DNA of 64,000 nucleotides. Source: Litchfieldella anticariensis FP35 = DSM 16096 (GTDB taxonomy: Bacteria; Pseudomonadota; Gammaproteobacteria; Pseudomonadales; Halomonadaceae). This document shows, one piece after another, positions 25,423 to 33,587 of this stretch. The position numbers were made by a program, and so were the translations under genes. The notes beneath the pieces are model-generated. The model was given only the letters and a program-made list of their open reading frames with translations. It was not told the origin of the DNA and did no database searches. The stretch is from NCBI RefSeq assembly GCF_000409775.1, contig NZ_KE332388.1, positions 926,777 to 990,776 of the forward strand, given 5' to 3'. Every line of letters starts with the position of its first letter. The stretch's first letter is position 1.

Positions 25423-26699
25423 TCCTGTTAGTCATCCTGCTGGCCCTGCTGACACTGATCGGCCTGGCCATGCCGATTGCTTTCGCCCTCACGCTGGTTT
25501 CGATCTGTGTGTTGGCCTTCTCCGGCGTCGACATGCTGATATTAGCGCAGCGCCTCTATCGGGGCACCGAGTCTTTCCCCCTGCTGGCGGTGCCGCTGTT
25601 CATCCTGGCCGGCCAGATCATGAACCACAGTGGCATCTCGACACGACTGATCGACCTGGCGCGTTCTCTGGTCGGCGCCATCCGTGGCGGCCTGGCGGCG
25701 GTCAACATTCTCACCTCGATGTTCTTCGCCGGCATGAGTGGCACCTCGATGTCCGACACCGCTGCCGTAGGCGGGGTGATGATCCCACAGATGGTCAAGC
25801 GCGGTTACTCGTCGCCCTTTACCGCTGCAGTGACCGCCTCGTCGTCGACCATTGGCATCATCATTCCGCCCAGCGTCCCCATGGTGCTGCTGAGCGCCTA
25901 TATGGGTCTCTCCACTGGCGCGCTGTTCGCCGCCGGCTTGATCGCCGGTGTGCTGACGGCTGCTGGACTGATCCTGATGGCGTGGTGGATCTCGGTGAAG
26001 CGCCAGTACCCCATCGAGGCATCCTTCTCGCTGGGCGAGCTCGGCCGAACCTTCTTGAGCGCACTGCCAGCCTTGATGATGCCGGTGGTCATCCTGGGCG
26101 GCATTCTCGGTGGTATTTTCACGCCCACCGAAGCCTCGGCGGTCGCTGTGGCCTACGGCATCGTCGCCGGCATGCTGCTGTACCGTTCGCTGTCGGTGCG
26201 CGCGCTGTATCGCGCCCTGGTGGAAAGCGCCGTGCTGACCGGAGCGGTGATGTTCGTGACCGCCGCCGCCCACACACTGGGTTACACCTTCACTTACCAG
26301 AGCCTGGGCCAATTGGTACTGGGCCCGATCGCCGCACTCGACATGGGCCCTATCGGCTTCCTGCTGATCCTCAGCCTGGTATTGATCGTCGCCGGCACCT
26401 TCCTCGACGGCATCGCCATGATGTTCATCGTAGTGCCGTTGTTCCTGCCCAGCGTGCAGTTGCTGGGCATCGATCCGCTGCAGTTCGCCATGGTGGTGAT
26501 CCTGTGCTGGGGCATCGGCCAGCAGACACCGCCGGTAGGCGCGGCGCTATTCATCACCAGCGTGATCTCCCGCGTCGACGTCATTCGCATTACCTACGCC
26601 AACCTGCCCTTCATCGCCGTGATGCTTCTCGTGCTGATGGCGGTGATCGTCTGGCCCGAAGGCATCGTCATGAGCGTGCCGCGCTGGCTCGGCCTGTAG
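25419..26699 (+). CDS. TRAP transporter large permease (DctM family)
   Basis: 426 aa with about twelve membrane segments. DctM hallmarks include 'FAGMSGTSMSDTAAVG', 'SSSTIGIIIPPSVPMVL', 'GGIFTPTEASAVAVAYG' and 'GIGQQTPPVGAALFI'. It forms the sodium-driven elevator channel with the small permease. Typical of marine and halophilic bacteria, where a sodium gradient powers uptake. Confidence 0.93.
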   Translation: MILLVILLALLTLIGLAMPIAFALTLVSICVLAFSGVDMLILAQRLYRGTESFPLLAVPLFILAGQIMNHSGISTRLIDLARSLVGAIRGGLAAVNILTSMFFAGMSGTSMSDTAAVGGVMIPQMVKRGYSSPFTAAVTASSSTIGIIIPPSVPMVLLSAYMGLSTGALFAAGLIAGVLTAAGLILMAWWISVKRQYPIEASFSLGELGRTFLSALPALMMPVVILGGILGGIFTPTEASAVAVAYGIVAGMLLYRSLSVRALYRALVESAVLTGAVMFVTAAAHTLGYTFTYQSLGQLVLGPIAALDMGPIGFLLILSLVLIVAGTFLDGIAMMFIVVPLFLPSVQLLGIDPLQFAMVVILCWGIGQQTPPVGAALFITSVISRVDVIRITYANLPFIAVMLLVLMAVIVWPEGIVMSVPRWLGL

Positions 26700-26753
26700 C
26701 CAGCACCGACCACAACCTTGCACAACCACCGCCATAGCCCACAGGAACTTTTC

Positions 26754-27770
26754 ATGAACAACCAACAATTCCTCGATGTCATCTACACCCACACCGAAGG
26801 CGAGCCGACCTGCATCATCCACGGTGGCATTCCCTATCCGCATGGTGGCGATATCCTGGACAAGCGACGCTACCTTCAGGAGCACCACGACCACGTGCGC
26901 ACCAGCCTGATGCGCGAACCTCGCGGCCATAAGCATATGTTCGGCGTGTTCCTCACGCCGCCCTCCGACGCCGAGCACGATGCCGGTATGCTGTGGATCG
27001 ATGGCGAGCGCTTCGTCGACATGTGCGGCCACGGCACCATCGCCCTCTCCATGGCCATGGTCGCCCACCGCCTGGCACCACCCCCTCAGGACAATGGACT
27101 GACTCGCATCCGCTTCGAGACCACCGCCGGCACCGTGATCTCTGAGGTCAAGGCCGATGCCGACAAGGTGCGCTGGACCCGATTCGAGAACGTGCCCGCT
27201 TTTGTGATGGAGCAGGACATCCCGGTCGAGGTGCCCGGCCTCGGCACACTCAAGGCTGACCTGGTATTCGGCGGTAACTTCTTCGCCATCATCCGCGTAC
27301 CATCCGACAAGCAGCCCATCGGCCCCGATAACGGCAGCTACTTCTCTCACGCTGGCCAGGTCGTGAAGGCGGAACTCAACAAGCGCATGGAGGTCCTCCA
27401 CCCGGTCCATTCGCACATCAACGGCCTGAACTTCGTGACCTTCTGGCACGAAGGCACACAGCCCGATTCTCTCTACCGCAACGTGCACGTGTTCTCCGAC
27501 GGCAAGCTCGACCGCTCCCCCGGTGGCACCGGCACCAGTGCGATGATGGCCATGTTCCACGCTCGCAATGAACTGGAAGTCGGCCGCCCCATCTACTCCG
27601 AAGGCCTGCTCGGCAGCGGACGCTTCACCGGCGAGATCCTCGGCGAAACGGAAATCGGCGGCTACAAAGCTATCCGCCCCAGCGTGCAAGGCACCGCCGA
27701 ACTGATCGGCTACGCCAAGTGGCTGATCGATGAGAGAGACCCGGTGGGGCGTGGGTTCGTGATTCGTTAA
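26754..27770 (+). CDS. Proline racemase superfamily protein with Cys/Gly active site
   Basis: 338 aa from the ATG at 26754 (AGGAA site). The fold is that of proline racemase / 4-hydroxyproline epimerase / trans-3-hydroxyproline dehydratase. The first catalytic Cys is present (C91 in 'DMCGHGT'). The second catalytic position, normally Cys (racemase, epimerase) or Thr (dehydratase) before GTGTSA, is Gly257 in 'SPGGTGTSA'. A two-base racemase mechanism is therefore unlikely; a dehydratase-like or altered reaction is more plausible. It follows the TRAP genes, so it likely acts on the imported compound. Confidence 0.85.
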   Translation: MNNQQFLDVIYTHTEGEPTCIIHGGIPYPHGGDILDKRRYLQEHHDHVRTSLMREPRGHKHMFGVFLTPPSDAEHDAGMLWIDGERFVDMCGHGTIALSMAMVAHRLAPPPQDNGLTRIRFETTAGTVISEVKADADKVRWTRFENVPAFVMEQDIPVEVPGLGTLKADLVFGGNFFAIIRVPSDKQPIGPDNGSYFSHAGQVVKAELNKRMEVLHPVHSHINGLNFVTFWHEGTQPDSLYRNVHVFSDGKLDRSPGGTGTSAMMAMFHARNELEVGRPIYSEGLLGSGRFTGEILGETEIGGYKAIRPSVQGTAELIGYAKWLIDERDPVGRGFVIR

Positions 27771-27782
27771 CAGGACAGGCCA

Positions 27783-27875
27783 GAAACAAAAACGCCACCC
27801 CGGAGCAACCGGAGTGGCGTCAGTGTACGACAGCAGGTGGGAGGGGATAGTGCTAACCACTCACACGTTGGCTTC
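27783..27875. repeat. Direct repeat copy 1 (93 bp), identical to 29094-29186
   Basis: This segment is identical over 93 bp to 29094-29186, and about 45 bp beyond it remain similar. It contains a minus-strand terminator hairpin (ACGCCAC / GTGGCGT, followed by a T-rich tract when read on the minus strand) and the last codons of a glutathione-transferase gene. The RhuM-Fic gene lies between the two copies. Confidence 0.9.
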
Positions 27876-27915
27876 GACCTTATCCTCGACCGTGTGCTCG
27901 ACGTCGTTGGCGTCG
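27862..27915 (-). pseudogene. 3' remnant of a second glutathione-transferase gene
   Basis: Read on the minus strand, the 18 codons before the stop encode HDANDVEHTVEDKVEANV, clearly homologous to the C-terminus of the intact transferase at 29172 (HDASDFEYKTQDKVEANV). The rest of the gene is gone and the RhuM-Fic gene ends at 27920. This indicates an ancestral tandem paralogue, later replaced or deleted. Confidence 0.75.
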
Positions 27916-27919
27916 TGTG

Positions 27920-28921
27920 TCATTCATGGTCAGCCAGCATGTTCATGATTAGGCGAATCATTGTCTCTTTGTTGGCCGGGGCGGACTCGGCAACCAGCAA
28001 CGTCAAGGCGGCCAGGCCGACATCGTTGATCACTGGCTCACCCTCCTGGTTCAACAAGCGGCCATTGCGATGCAGAAAGTCCACGAACAGATAAGCGGCG
28101 CTGCGCTTGTTGCCATCGGCAAAGGGGTGATTCTTGATGACGAAGTACAGCAGATGGGCCGCCTTCGACTCCACACTGGGGTAAGCCGGTTCGCCGAACA
28201 CGGACTGATCCAGGTTACCCAGCAGTGAAGCCAACCCATCGCTGCGGTCCCGAGCAAACAGGTCGGTGGCTTCGCCCCTGGCCATCAGATCGGTCTTCAA
28301 CTGAGCCAGTGCCGCCCGCGCCTCATCCACGGAAGGCAATCGGCCGCCTGTTTGGGCCGCTGGCTCGGCAAGCAACCCCTCATCATAGCGCTGCAACAAC
28401 AAGAAGGTCTGGGCATAGCGGGCCAGGATATCCACCAGGCCACGACCGCTGGTGGTATCCAGTTCGGGGCTTTGCGCCGCCTTGCGCACCAGCGTCATGG
28501 CCGCTTCCAGCTCACGGGCGTTGGCCTCGAACCGCTGCTGACTCAAGGTCCAGCCCTGGGTCAGATGCTCGCGCAGGATGCGAGTGGCCCATTGGCGGAA
28601 CTGAACCGCACGGCCGGAATTCACCCGGTACCCGACGGAAATGATGGCATCGAGGTTGTAATGCTTGACGCGCCGCCTGACCTGTCGTCTACCTTCCTGA
28701 CGAACCACCGAGGAATCCTCGGTAGTTGTCGCTTCAGTCAATTCACCGTCGCGATAGATGTTTTTCAGGTGCAAGCCGATATTGTCTGAAGAGGTATCAA
28801 ATACCTCCGCCATCTGCCGCTGGCTCAACCACACCGTATCCCGCCCCGTATCCAGGCGCACTTCCACCAAGGTGTCAGCGTCCCCGTAGATGATGATCGG
28901 GGTTGGGTTGTCCGTGCTCAT
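27920..28921 (-). CDS. RhuM family protein with C-terminal Fic/DOC domain
   Basis: 333 aa. The N-terminal half matches RhuM ('VWLSQRQMAEVFDTSSDNIGLHLKNIYRDGEL', 'VKHYNLDAIISVGYRVNS..RAVQFRQWATRILREHL'). The C-terminal half carries a Fic motif HPFADGNKRSA at about residues 265-275 (consensus HxFx(D/E)GNxR), implying AMPylation or related transfer to a target protein. Such proteins are accessory genes seen in islands and phage-defence or toxin loci. It sits alone between two copies of a 93-bp repeat, a sign of insertion. Confidence 0.88.
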   Translation of the reverse strand: MSTDNPTPIIIYGDADTLVEVRLDTGRDTVWLSQRQMAEVFDTSSDNIGLHLKNIYRDGELTEATTTEDSSVVRQEGRRQVRRRVKHYNLDAIISVGYRVNSGRAVQFRQWATRILREHLTQGWTLSQQRFEANARELEAAMTLVRKAAQSPELDTTSGRGLVDILARYAQTFLLLQRYDEGLLAEPAAQTGGRLPSVDEARAALAQLKTDLMARGEATDLFARDRSDGLASLLGNLDQSVFGEPAYPSVESKAAHLLYFVIKNHPFADGNKRSAAYLFVDFLHRNGRLLNQEGEPVINDVGLAALTLLVAESAPANKETMIRLIMNMLADHE

Positions 28922-29093
28922 GTCTTCGCCTCGATGGTCATTCCGCCGATGAAGGCTTTCTGCATCAGGGGATGTTTCAATTCGACCTCACTCTACAAGG
29001 CTTCAATAGTACCTACGAATTGAGCTTGTTCCTCTAAACCCGACAAACGCACCGGCAACGCTTTCAAGTGGCCGATCGACGCGTGACTCGGTG

Positions 29094-29186
29094 GAAACAA
29101 AAACGCCACCCCGGAGCAACCGGAGTGGCGTCAGTGTACGACAGCAGGTGGGAGGGGATAGTGCTAACCACTCACACGTTGGCTTC
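29094..29186. repeat. Direct repeat copy 2 (93 bp)
   Basis: Identical to 27783-27875, offset 1311 bp. This copy is in its functional place: it covers the terminator and last codons of the intact glutathione-transferase gene. Confidence 0.9.
29095..29131 (-). terminator. Terminator of the glutathione-transferase gene
   Basis: Stem ACGCCAC / GTGGCGT with an inner CGG / CCG pairing; on the minus strand it runs into TTTTTGTTT. It lies 41 bp past the stop codon at 29172. The same structure is duplicated at 27784-27820. Confidence 0.85.
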
Positions 29187-30047
29187 TACCTTGTCCTGGG
29201 TCTTGTATTCGAAGTCGCTGGCGTCATGACGCTCGTGCAGTTGCATCTCCGGATCACCGAAGGTGCGGTTGACCATGCGTCCTCTCTTTACTGCTGGGCG
29301 TGCGTCGATCTCTGTGGCCCAACGCTGCACATGTTCGTAGGTGTGCACCTGGAGGAATTCCCCTGCGTCGTAGAGCCGGCCCAGCGCCAATTGGCCATAC
29401 CAGGGCCAGTTGGCAATATCGGCAATACTGTACTCGTCACCGCCCAGGTAGCGGGTTTCGGCCAGTCGCCGGTCGAGCACGTCGAGTTGACGCTTGGCCT
29501 CCATCGCATAGCGGTCGATGGCATATTCGATCTTGGTTGGCGCGTAGGCGTAGAAGTGCCCGAAGCCACCACCCAGGAAGGGCGCGCTGCCCATCTGCCA
29601 GAACAGCCAGTTCAGCGCCTCGGTGCGTTTGGCCGGGTTGCTGGGCAGGAATTCCCCGAACTTCTCCGCGAGGTAGAGCAGGATCGAGCCGGACTCGAAC
29701 ACCCGCGTGGGTGTCGGGGTGCTGTGATCCACCAGCGCCGGAATCTTGGAGTTAGGGTTGATCTCGACGAAGCCGCTGCCGAACTGATCTCCGTCGCCGA
29801 TCCGAATCAGCCAAGCGTCATATTCGGCATCGCGATAGCCCAGCGCCAGCAGTTCCTCGAGCATCACCGTGACCTTCACGCCGTTGGGCGTGGCCAGGGA
29901 GTAGAGCTGGAACGGGTGCTTGCCGACCGGCAGCGCCTTGTCGTGAGTCGGCCCGGCAATAGGCCGGTTGATGCTGGCAAATTCACCACCGTTCGCCTTG
30001 TCCCAGGTCCAGACTTTTGGGGGAGTGTAGTCGCTATCCTGGCTCAT
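29172..30047 (-). CDS. Glutathione S-transferase (YghU-like disulfide-bond oxidoreductase)
   Basis: 291 aa from the ATG at 30047 with an AGGAG site. The long N-terminal extension 'PPKVWTWDKANGGEFASINRPIAGPTHDKALPVGKHPFQLYSLATPNGVKV' pattern, the thioredoxin-like domain ('NPNSKIPALVD', 'ESGSILLYLAEKFG') and the helical C-domain match YghU, which binds two glutathiones and reduces disulfides and peroxides. Cytoplasmic. The 3' end of this gene has a truncated paralogue at 27862. Confidence 0.92.
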   Translation of the reverse strand: MSQDSDYTPPKVWTWDKANGGEFASINRPIAGPTHDKALPVGKHPFQLYSLATPNGVKVTVMLEELLALGYRDAEYDAWLIRIGDGDQFGSGFVEINPNSKIPALVDHSTPTPTRVFESGSILLYLAEKFGEFLPSNPAKRTEALNWLFWQMGSAPFLGGGFGHFYAYAPTKIEYAIDRYAMEAKRQLDVLDRRLAETRYLGGDEYSIADIANWPWYGQLALGRLYDAGEFLQVHTYEHVQRWATEIDARPAVKRGRMVNRTFGDPEMQLHERHDASDFEYKTQDKVEANV

Positions 30048-30165
30048 GGTATCTCCTGATTCGAATGATGACTTGGCATCCACTGCCTTCCTGATATGAA
30101 GGAGTAGACGTCAACGAATAGGAGAAAGATAGCCTGTTAATGTTTAAGAAGCTAGCAAGACGCAA

Positions 30166-30194
30166 AGGCGCCCACCGGAAACCGGCAGGCGCCT
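30166..30194 (-). terminator. Rho-independent terminator of the 30233 gene
   Basis: Stem AGGCGCC(T) / (A)GGCGCC(T) extended by inner CCGG pairings; on the minus strand it is followed by TTTGCGTCTT. It lies 39 bp after the stop codon at 30233. Confidence 0.8.
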
Positions 30195-30232
30195 CGCGGC
30201 TTGTAACCTTACCCTGTGCCTTCCGCTCCCTC

Positions 30233-30811
30233 CTACTCCATGGCGATACCCTCGGGCCGGGAGCCGACCGGTACCATCAGATGCTGGTAGTCGGTACCTT
30301 TCCACATGACGTAGGGCCCGCCGTTATCAGGATCGGTGGGGAACGCCTCCAGCATCTCAGGTGGTGCGATAATCATCATGTGGGGCCCTTCCACGACCCA
30401 CTGGTTGTCCTCGGTGGCCTCCATGGCGTAGGGATCGATGTTGCTGGCGCCCTCGTCGCCCTGGAGCATGTAGGCGATACCCACTCTATCGGCCGTGTAG
30501 GGTTCCTTGTTCTGCCAGGCCTTGGCCCAGCCGAGCCACACCTCGTCCAGGCACATCGGGGCGGCGCCCGCCAGATCCGGAGGTGAGGGCATACACGTGA
30601 ATCCGTTGCTACCCTCCTGTAGTACGTTGCCCTCCCAATCGACCACAGTGGCGTTCTCGACCATGCCCGGCCAGGTGGCGCTCAGCGCGTCCTCCAGCAT
30701 TTCCGCGTCAGTCATACCCTCACCTTCAGCGACCGCGGGACCTGCCAGCACCATAACCATGCTACCAGCGGCCAAGCCAATGGCTCCCCGCCAAGGAATG
30801 CGTGTTTTCAT
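30233..30811 (-). CDS. Secreted hypothetical protein, 192 aa
   Basis: The ATG at 30811 follows a GAGGGG site. Signal peptide to about residue 29 (AVA-EGE). The mature domain is acidic, with Met- and Trp-rich segments ('WPGMVENATVVDWEGNVLQEGSNGFTCMPSPP', 'QWVVEGPHMMIIAPPEMLEAFP', 'PYVMWKGTDYQHLMVPV') and two Cys residues that could form a disulfide. I do not recognise a named family, though the pattern looks like a conserved periplasmic protein. Monocistronic with its own terminator. Confidence 0.8.
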   Translation of the reverse strand: MKTRIPWRGAIGLAAGSMVMVLAGPAVAEGEGMTDAEMLEDALSATWPGMVENATVVDWEGNVLQEGSNGFTCMPSPPDLAGAAPMCLDEVWLGWAKAWQNKEPYTADRVGIAYMLQGDEGASNIDPYAMEATEDNQWVVEGPHMMIIAPPEMLEAFPTDPDNGGPYVMWKGTDYQHLMVPVGSRPEGIAME

Positions 30812-31180
30812 CTCTCGCCCCTCCCATCCCCAGGACCGTCTGTTGTCACCTCCCTGGCTCCATTTCCCTCCCTGTTGCCGGCCCAATACATACCAACGCT
30901 ACACACGTAGCGACACTCGCTGTTTTATTAGTCAAGCCGAGAACGGCGACAAGCTCCATAGGAAACCGATGTTAGCTATAGGTTGAGATAATCCATCAGG
31001 TGGGGTGACAAGATGCAGGCCTATGCCATCCGCGAGGTCACGGACTATATCCTCGGGCCGGAGATGGGCACCAATGAGGTCGCCATGGCCCACGAACGAA
31101 CCGGTACCGCGATGCGCTTCCGGCGAACTTGTAAGAATTCCTTACAGGTTGCTTCGGCAGCGAGCCCATCCCTCACCGGT
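30812..31180. other. Intergenic region with no recognised gene
   Basis: 369 bp between the secreted protein gene and the 3' end of the YcaQ-like gene. A plus-strand frame starting at 31013 runs antisense into the YcaQ-like gene and has no family resemblance. It must contain the promoter for the secreted protein. Confidence 0.45.
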
Positions 31181-32392
31181 TCATTTGACCGCCCTCTGCC
31201 ATGCGCGTCGTGCCTCACGACCAAGGCCCCGAGGAAGGACGATACGAGTGGCCCCGAGGTAATCGAGAAAATCACGGGCGGCCTGCTGGAGGGCCTCGGG
31301 CAGGCCCTCGGGAAGCCTGGCCGGAAGGATATCGGGTTCCCAGTGCCAAGCCAGAAGAGTCAAGGTGCCCTGCTGGCACTTGGCGTCGAAGCGAGCAATC
31401 AAACGCTCGCCCCATAGCACCGGCAACACATAGTACCCCCAACGACGTTGGGCCTCGGGCTTGTACACCTCCCAGACGTAATCGAAGCCGAAGAGCCGGG
31501 CGACGCCACCACGGTCCCACATCAGCGGATCCAGTGGAGCGACAAAACGTATCCCCAGAGCCTTGGAACCGGCCGGGTCGTGGCCCTCCTCCAAGGCCGA
31601 GAGTGCCGCGGGCGTGGTCCAGTAGCCCGTGCCTTCCACATCGAGTTCGATCAACGCTCCTTGGGCGATGGCCCGGGCGGCGATGCGATCACGCTCGGCG
31701 CGCGGGCAGGGCAGCAACCAGACGGCGGCATCGGCAGTGGGACGCAGCAATCCGGCGGCCTGCACGCGGCGAATCACCAGCCGTTGCAGGGCATCGTCTT
31801 GCGTGGCGTCCGGCACGCTCGTGCCCTGGGGCAGCACACGTTCGGGCAAGTCGTAGGCATGGCGACCGCCCACTCGGTGGTGAGTCATCAAGCGTCCGGC
31901 GTCCCATAACGCCTTGAGCAGATGACGCGAACGCTTGGGACCGTACCAACTGCCGCGCAATGCGGGATCGGCCCGTTGGTCGCCAAGCTCGAGACTGGTA
32001 GCAGGGCCATGGCGTTCGACCTGGTCGATCAGGGCATGGGCTTCCGGGGAATCGACGTCCACGCCATGATTCCGCCAGCGCCGGGTGAACCAGCGATGGA
32101 ACGGCACTTGGGCCCACCACTCCTCGGGCTGGATCAGGCTGGCCTGCTTGTCCCAGCCATCGACCAGCAGCCGCTGACGATAGGCCGCATGCAGCCAGTC
32201 GCCCCGCCGGTATCCGGGCACTCGGGCCTGTAGGACCAGATCCGGGTTGGTACCGACCGGCGCCAGAGGATCGAACTGAATGGTCCCCAGACGACGGACA
32301 ATGGTCGCCAGCGGCGCCTGCTGGAAATGGTATCGCACCAGCAAACGGCGGGCGTCAGCACGCGTCAGAGTGAAGCGTTGTTGGGCGGTCAT
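31181..32392 (-). CDS. HTH_42 family DNA glycosylase (YcaQ/AlkX-like)
   Basis: 403 aa from the ATG at 32392 (AAGGA site). Three winged-helix-like segments of the HTH_42 superfamily ('ARRLLVRYHFQQAPLATIVRRLGTIQFDPL', 'VERHGPATSLELGDQR', 'RWGYYVLPVLWGERLIARFDAK'). The catalytic motif is Q39-F40-D41 (Q-Phi-D), which is the YcaQ/AlkX type; AlkZ has Q-Phi-Q. These enzymes unhook DNA interstrand crosslinks or remove bulky alkylated bases. Single gene, no antibiotic cluster nearby. Confidence 0.85.
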   Translation of the reverse strand: MTAQQRFTLTRADARRLLVRYHFQQAPLATIVRRLGTIQFDPLAPVGTNPDLVLQARVPGYRRGDWLHAAYRQRLLVDGWDKQASLIQPEEWWAQVPFHRWFTRRWRNHGVDVDSPEAHALIDQVERHGPATSLELGDQRADPALRGSWYGPKRSRHLLKALWDAGRLMTHHRVGGRHAYDLPERVLPQGTSVPDATQDDALQRLVIRRVQAAGLLRPTADAAVWLLPCPRAERDRIAARAIAQGALIELDVEGTGYWTTPAALSALEEGHDPAGSKALGIRFVAPLDPLMWDRGGVARLFGFDYVWEVYKPEAQRRWGYYVLPVLWGERLIARFDAKCQQGTLTLLAWHWEPDILPARLPEGLPEALQQAARDFLDYLGATRIVLPRGLGREARRAWQRAVK

Positions 32393-32493
32393 CGGCAATC
32401 CTTGTCCCGAGGCATACCACATCTTAGGTGAACCGCTCCAGTTTGCCCGAAGCCCGGTAGGGCTCATACCCCCACATCACGACCAGGCGATCA

Positions 32494-33471
32494 TCAGTGA
32501 GCTCCCCCACAGCTTGTCACCCCATCCGCCAGCTGACGCAACAACTGCGGGTAGAGTTCGTTCCCGAGCGGCAAGTCGACTCCCAGCGGATCGATCACGA
32601 TGGAGGTATCGACGCCGGTATCACCGAATACGCTTTTCACGAGCTCGGGGTTGAACTGAGGCTCACTGAACACACAGTCGATGTCCAGTTCATCAACCAT
32701 ATTCCGTAGCTCGTCGATACGTGCCGGGCTAGGTTGTGACGCATCACCCAATGAGATCGCACCGGCGGCCGAGAGGCCAAAGCGGTTCTCGAAATACTGG
32801 TAGGCATCGTGGAACACGATGAAACGGTTATCGTGGGCGTCCGCGAGCTGCGCCTCCAGCTCATCCATCAATGCCTCGAGATCGGCCTTGCCGAGGCGTG
32901 CATTCTCCCGATAGGTAGCTGCGTTCTCCGGATCGACGTTGGCAAGCGACTCGGCAATGGCATCGAGCCATAGCTGAGCGTTCGCCGGATCGAGCCAGCC
33001 ATGCGGATCCTGGCCGTGGTGGGCATGACCATGATCATCGGTGTTCTCATGCCCATGGTCGTGGTCATCATGGGCGTGATCGTCATGTCCATGTCCATGA
33101 TCATGAGCCTCGAATGTCGCTCCCTCCCGATACTCGAGCTGCAGCGTGCCAGGTACTTCCATCAATTCCACGCTGACGGCATCGCCGGCCAGGTTTTCCA
33201 GGGAGTGCGCCAACCAAGGGGTCAAGCCGTCGCTGACCCAGAAGACCACCTCGGCACGATCGAGATCGGCCGCTTCCGAGGGACGCATGGAATATCCATG
33301 CGGTGAAGCCCCCGGCTGAATCACCAAGTCAGGCGATCCCAGTTCCCCCATCACCCGGTCGACCAGCGAATGGACCGGTGGAATGTCCACGGCAACGGAT
33401 GGCACATCGGCGGCAGCGACAGCTGGCGTTACCAATAGGGCCATGAGGAACTGGCTGGAACGCTTTGACAT
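32494..33471 (-). CDS. znuA: Zinc ABC transporter substrate-binding protein ZnuA
   Basis: 325 aa from the ATG at 33471 (GAGGA site); the upstream frame extension crosses the Zur-like site and is not coding. Signal peptide to about residue 21 (AAA-DVP). Cluster-9 binding protein with zinc-ligand His residues in 'PPVHSL', 'SPHGYSMRPS' and 'DPHGWLDPANA', and a very His/Asp-rich flexible loop at about residues 123-157, characteristic of ZnuA. It hands periplasmic zinc to ZnuB/ZnuC, encoded divergently. Confidence 0.95.
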   Translation of the reverse strand: MSKRSSQFLMALLVTPAVAAADVPSVAVDIPPVHSLVDRVMGELGSPDLVIQPGASPHGYSMRPSEAADLDRAEVVFWVSDGLTPWLAHSLENLAGDAVSVELMEVPGTLQLEYREGATFEAHDHGHGHDDHAHDDHDHGHENTDDHGHAHHGQDPHGWLDPANAQLWLDAIAESLANVDPENAATYRENARLGKADLEALMDELEAQLADAHDNRFIVFHDAYQYFENRFGLSAAGAISLGDASQPSPARIDELRNMVDELDIDCVFSEPQFNPELVKSVFGDTGVDTSIVIDPLGVDLPLGNELYPQLLRQLADGVTSCGGAH

Positions 33472-33519
33472 GGAGTCCTCCAGAAAAGGCTGATCATTCA
33501 GAGATATTGGATTCAATAT

Positions 33520-33534
33520 TGTTATGATATAACA
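33520..33534. promoter_or_regulatory. Zur box between znuA and znuC
   Basis: Palindrome TGTTAT-GAT-ATAACA, followed by TC, closely resembles the gammaproteobacterial Zur consensus (..TGTTATaaTATAACA..). It lies in the 116-bp divergent znuA/znuC intergenic region, so zinc-loaded Zur would repress both sides. Confidence 0.8.
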
Positions 33535-33587
33535 TCCCAATGAGTCAAGCCCAGCGCTGAAAGATCGGACACTATCGGATAGGCACC

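Noticed and set aside
25295-26737. 480-codon plus-strand frame and 256-codon minus-strand frame over the TRAP large permease
   Set aside because: High-GC shadow frames with Arg/His-rich, low-complexity products; the DctM gene explains the region.
31013-31417. Plus-strand frame of 134 codons upstream of the YcaQ-like gene 3' end
   Set aside because: No family resemblance, no ribosome site, and it overlaps the 3' end of a clear gene in antisense.
33001-33306. Plus-strand frame rich in Met/Ile/Val resembling a membrane protein
   Set aside because: It is the complement of the His/Asp-rich loop of znuA; the hydrophobic look is an artefact of CAT/GAC codons read in reverse.
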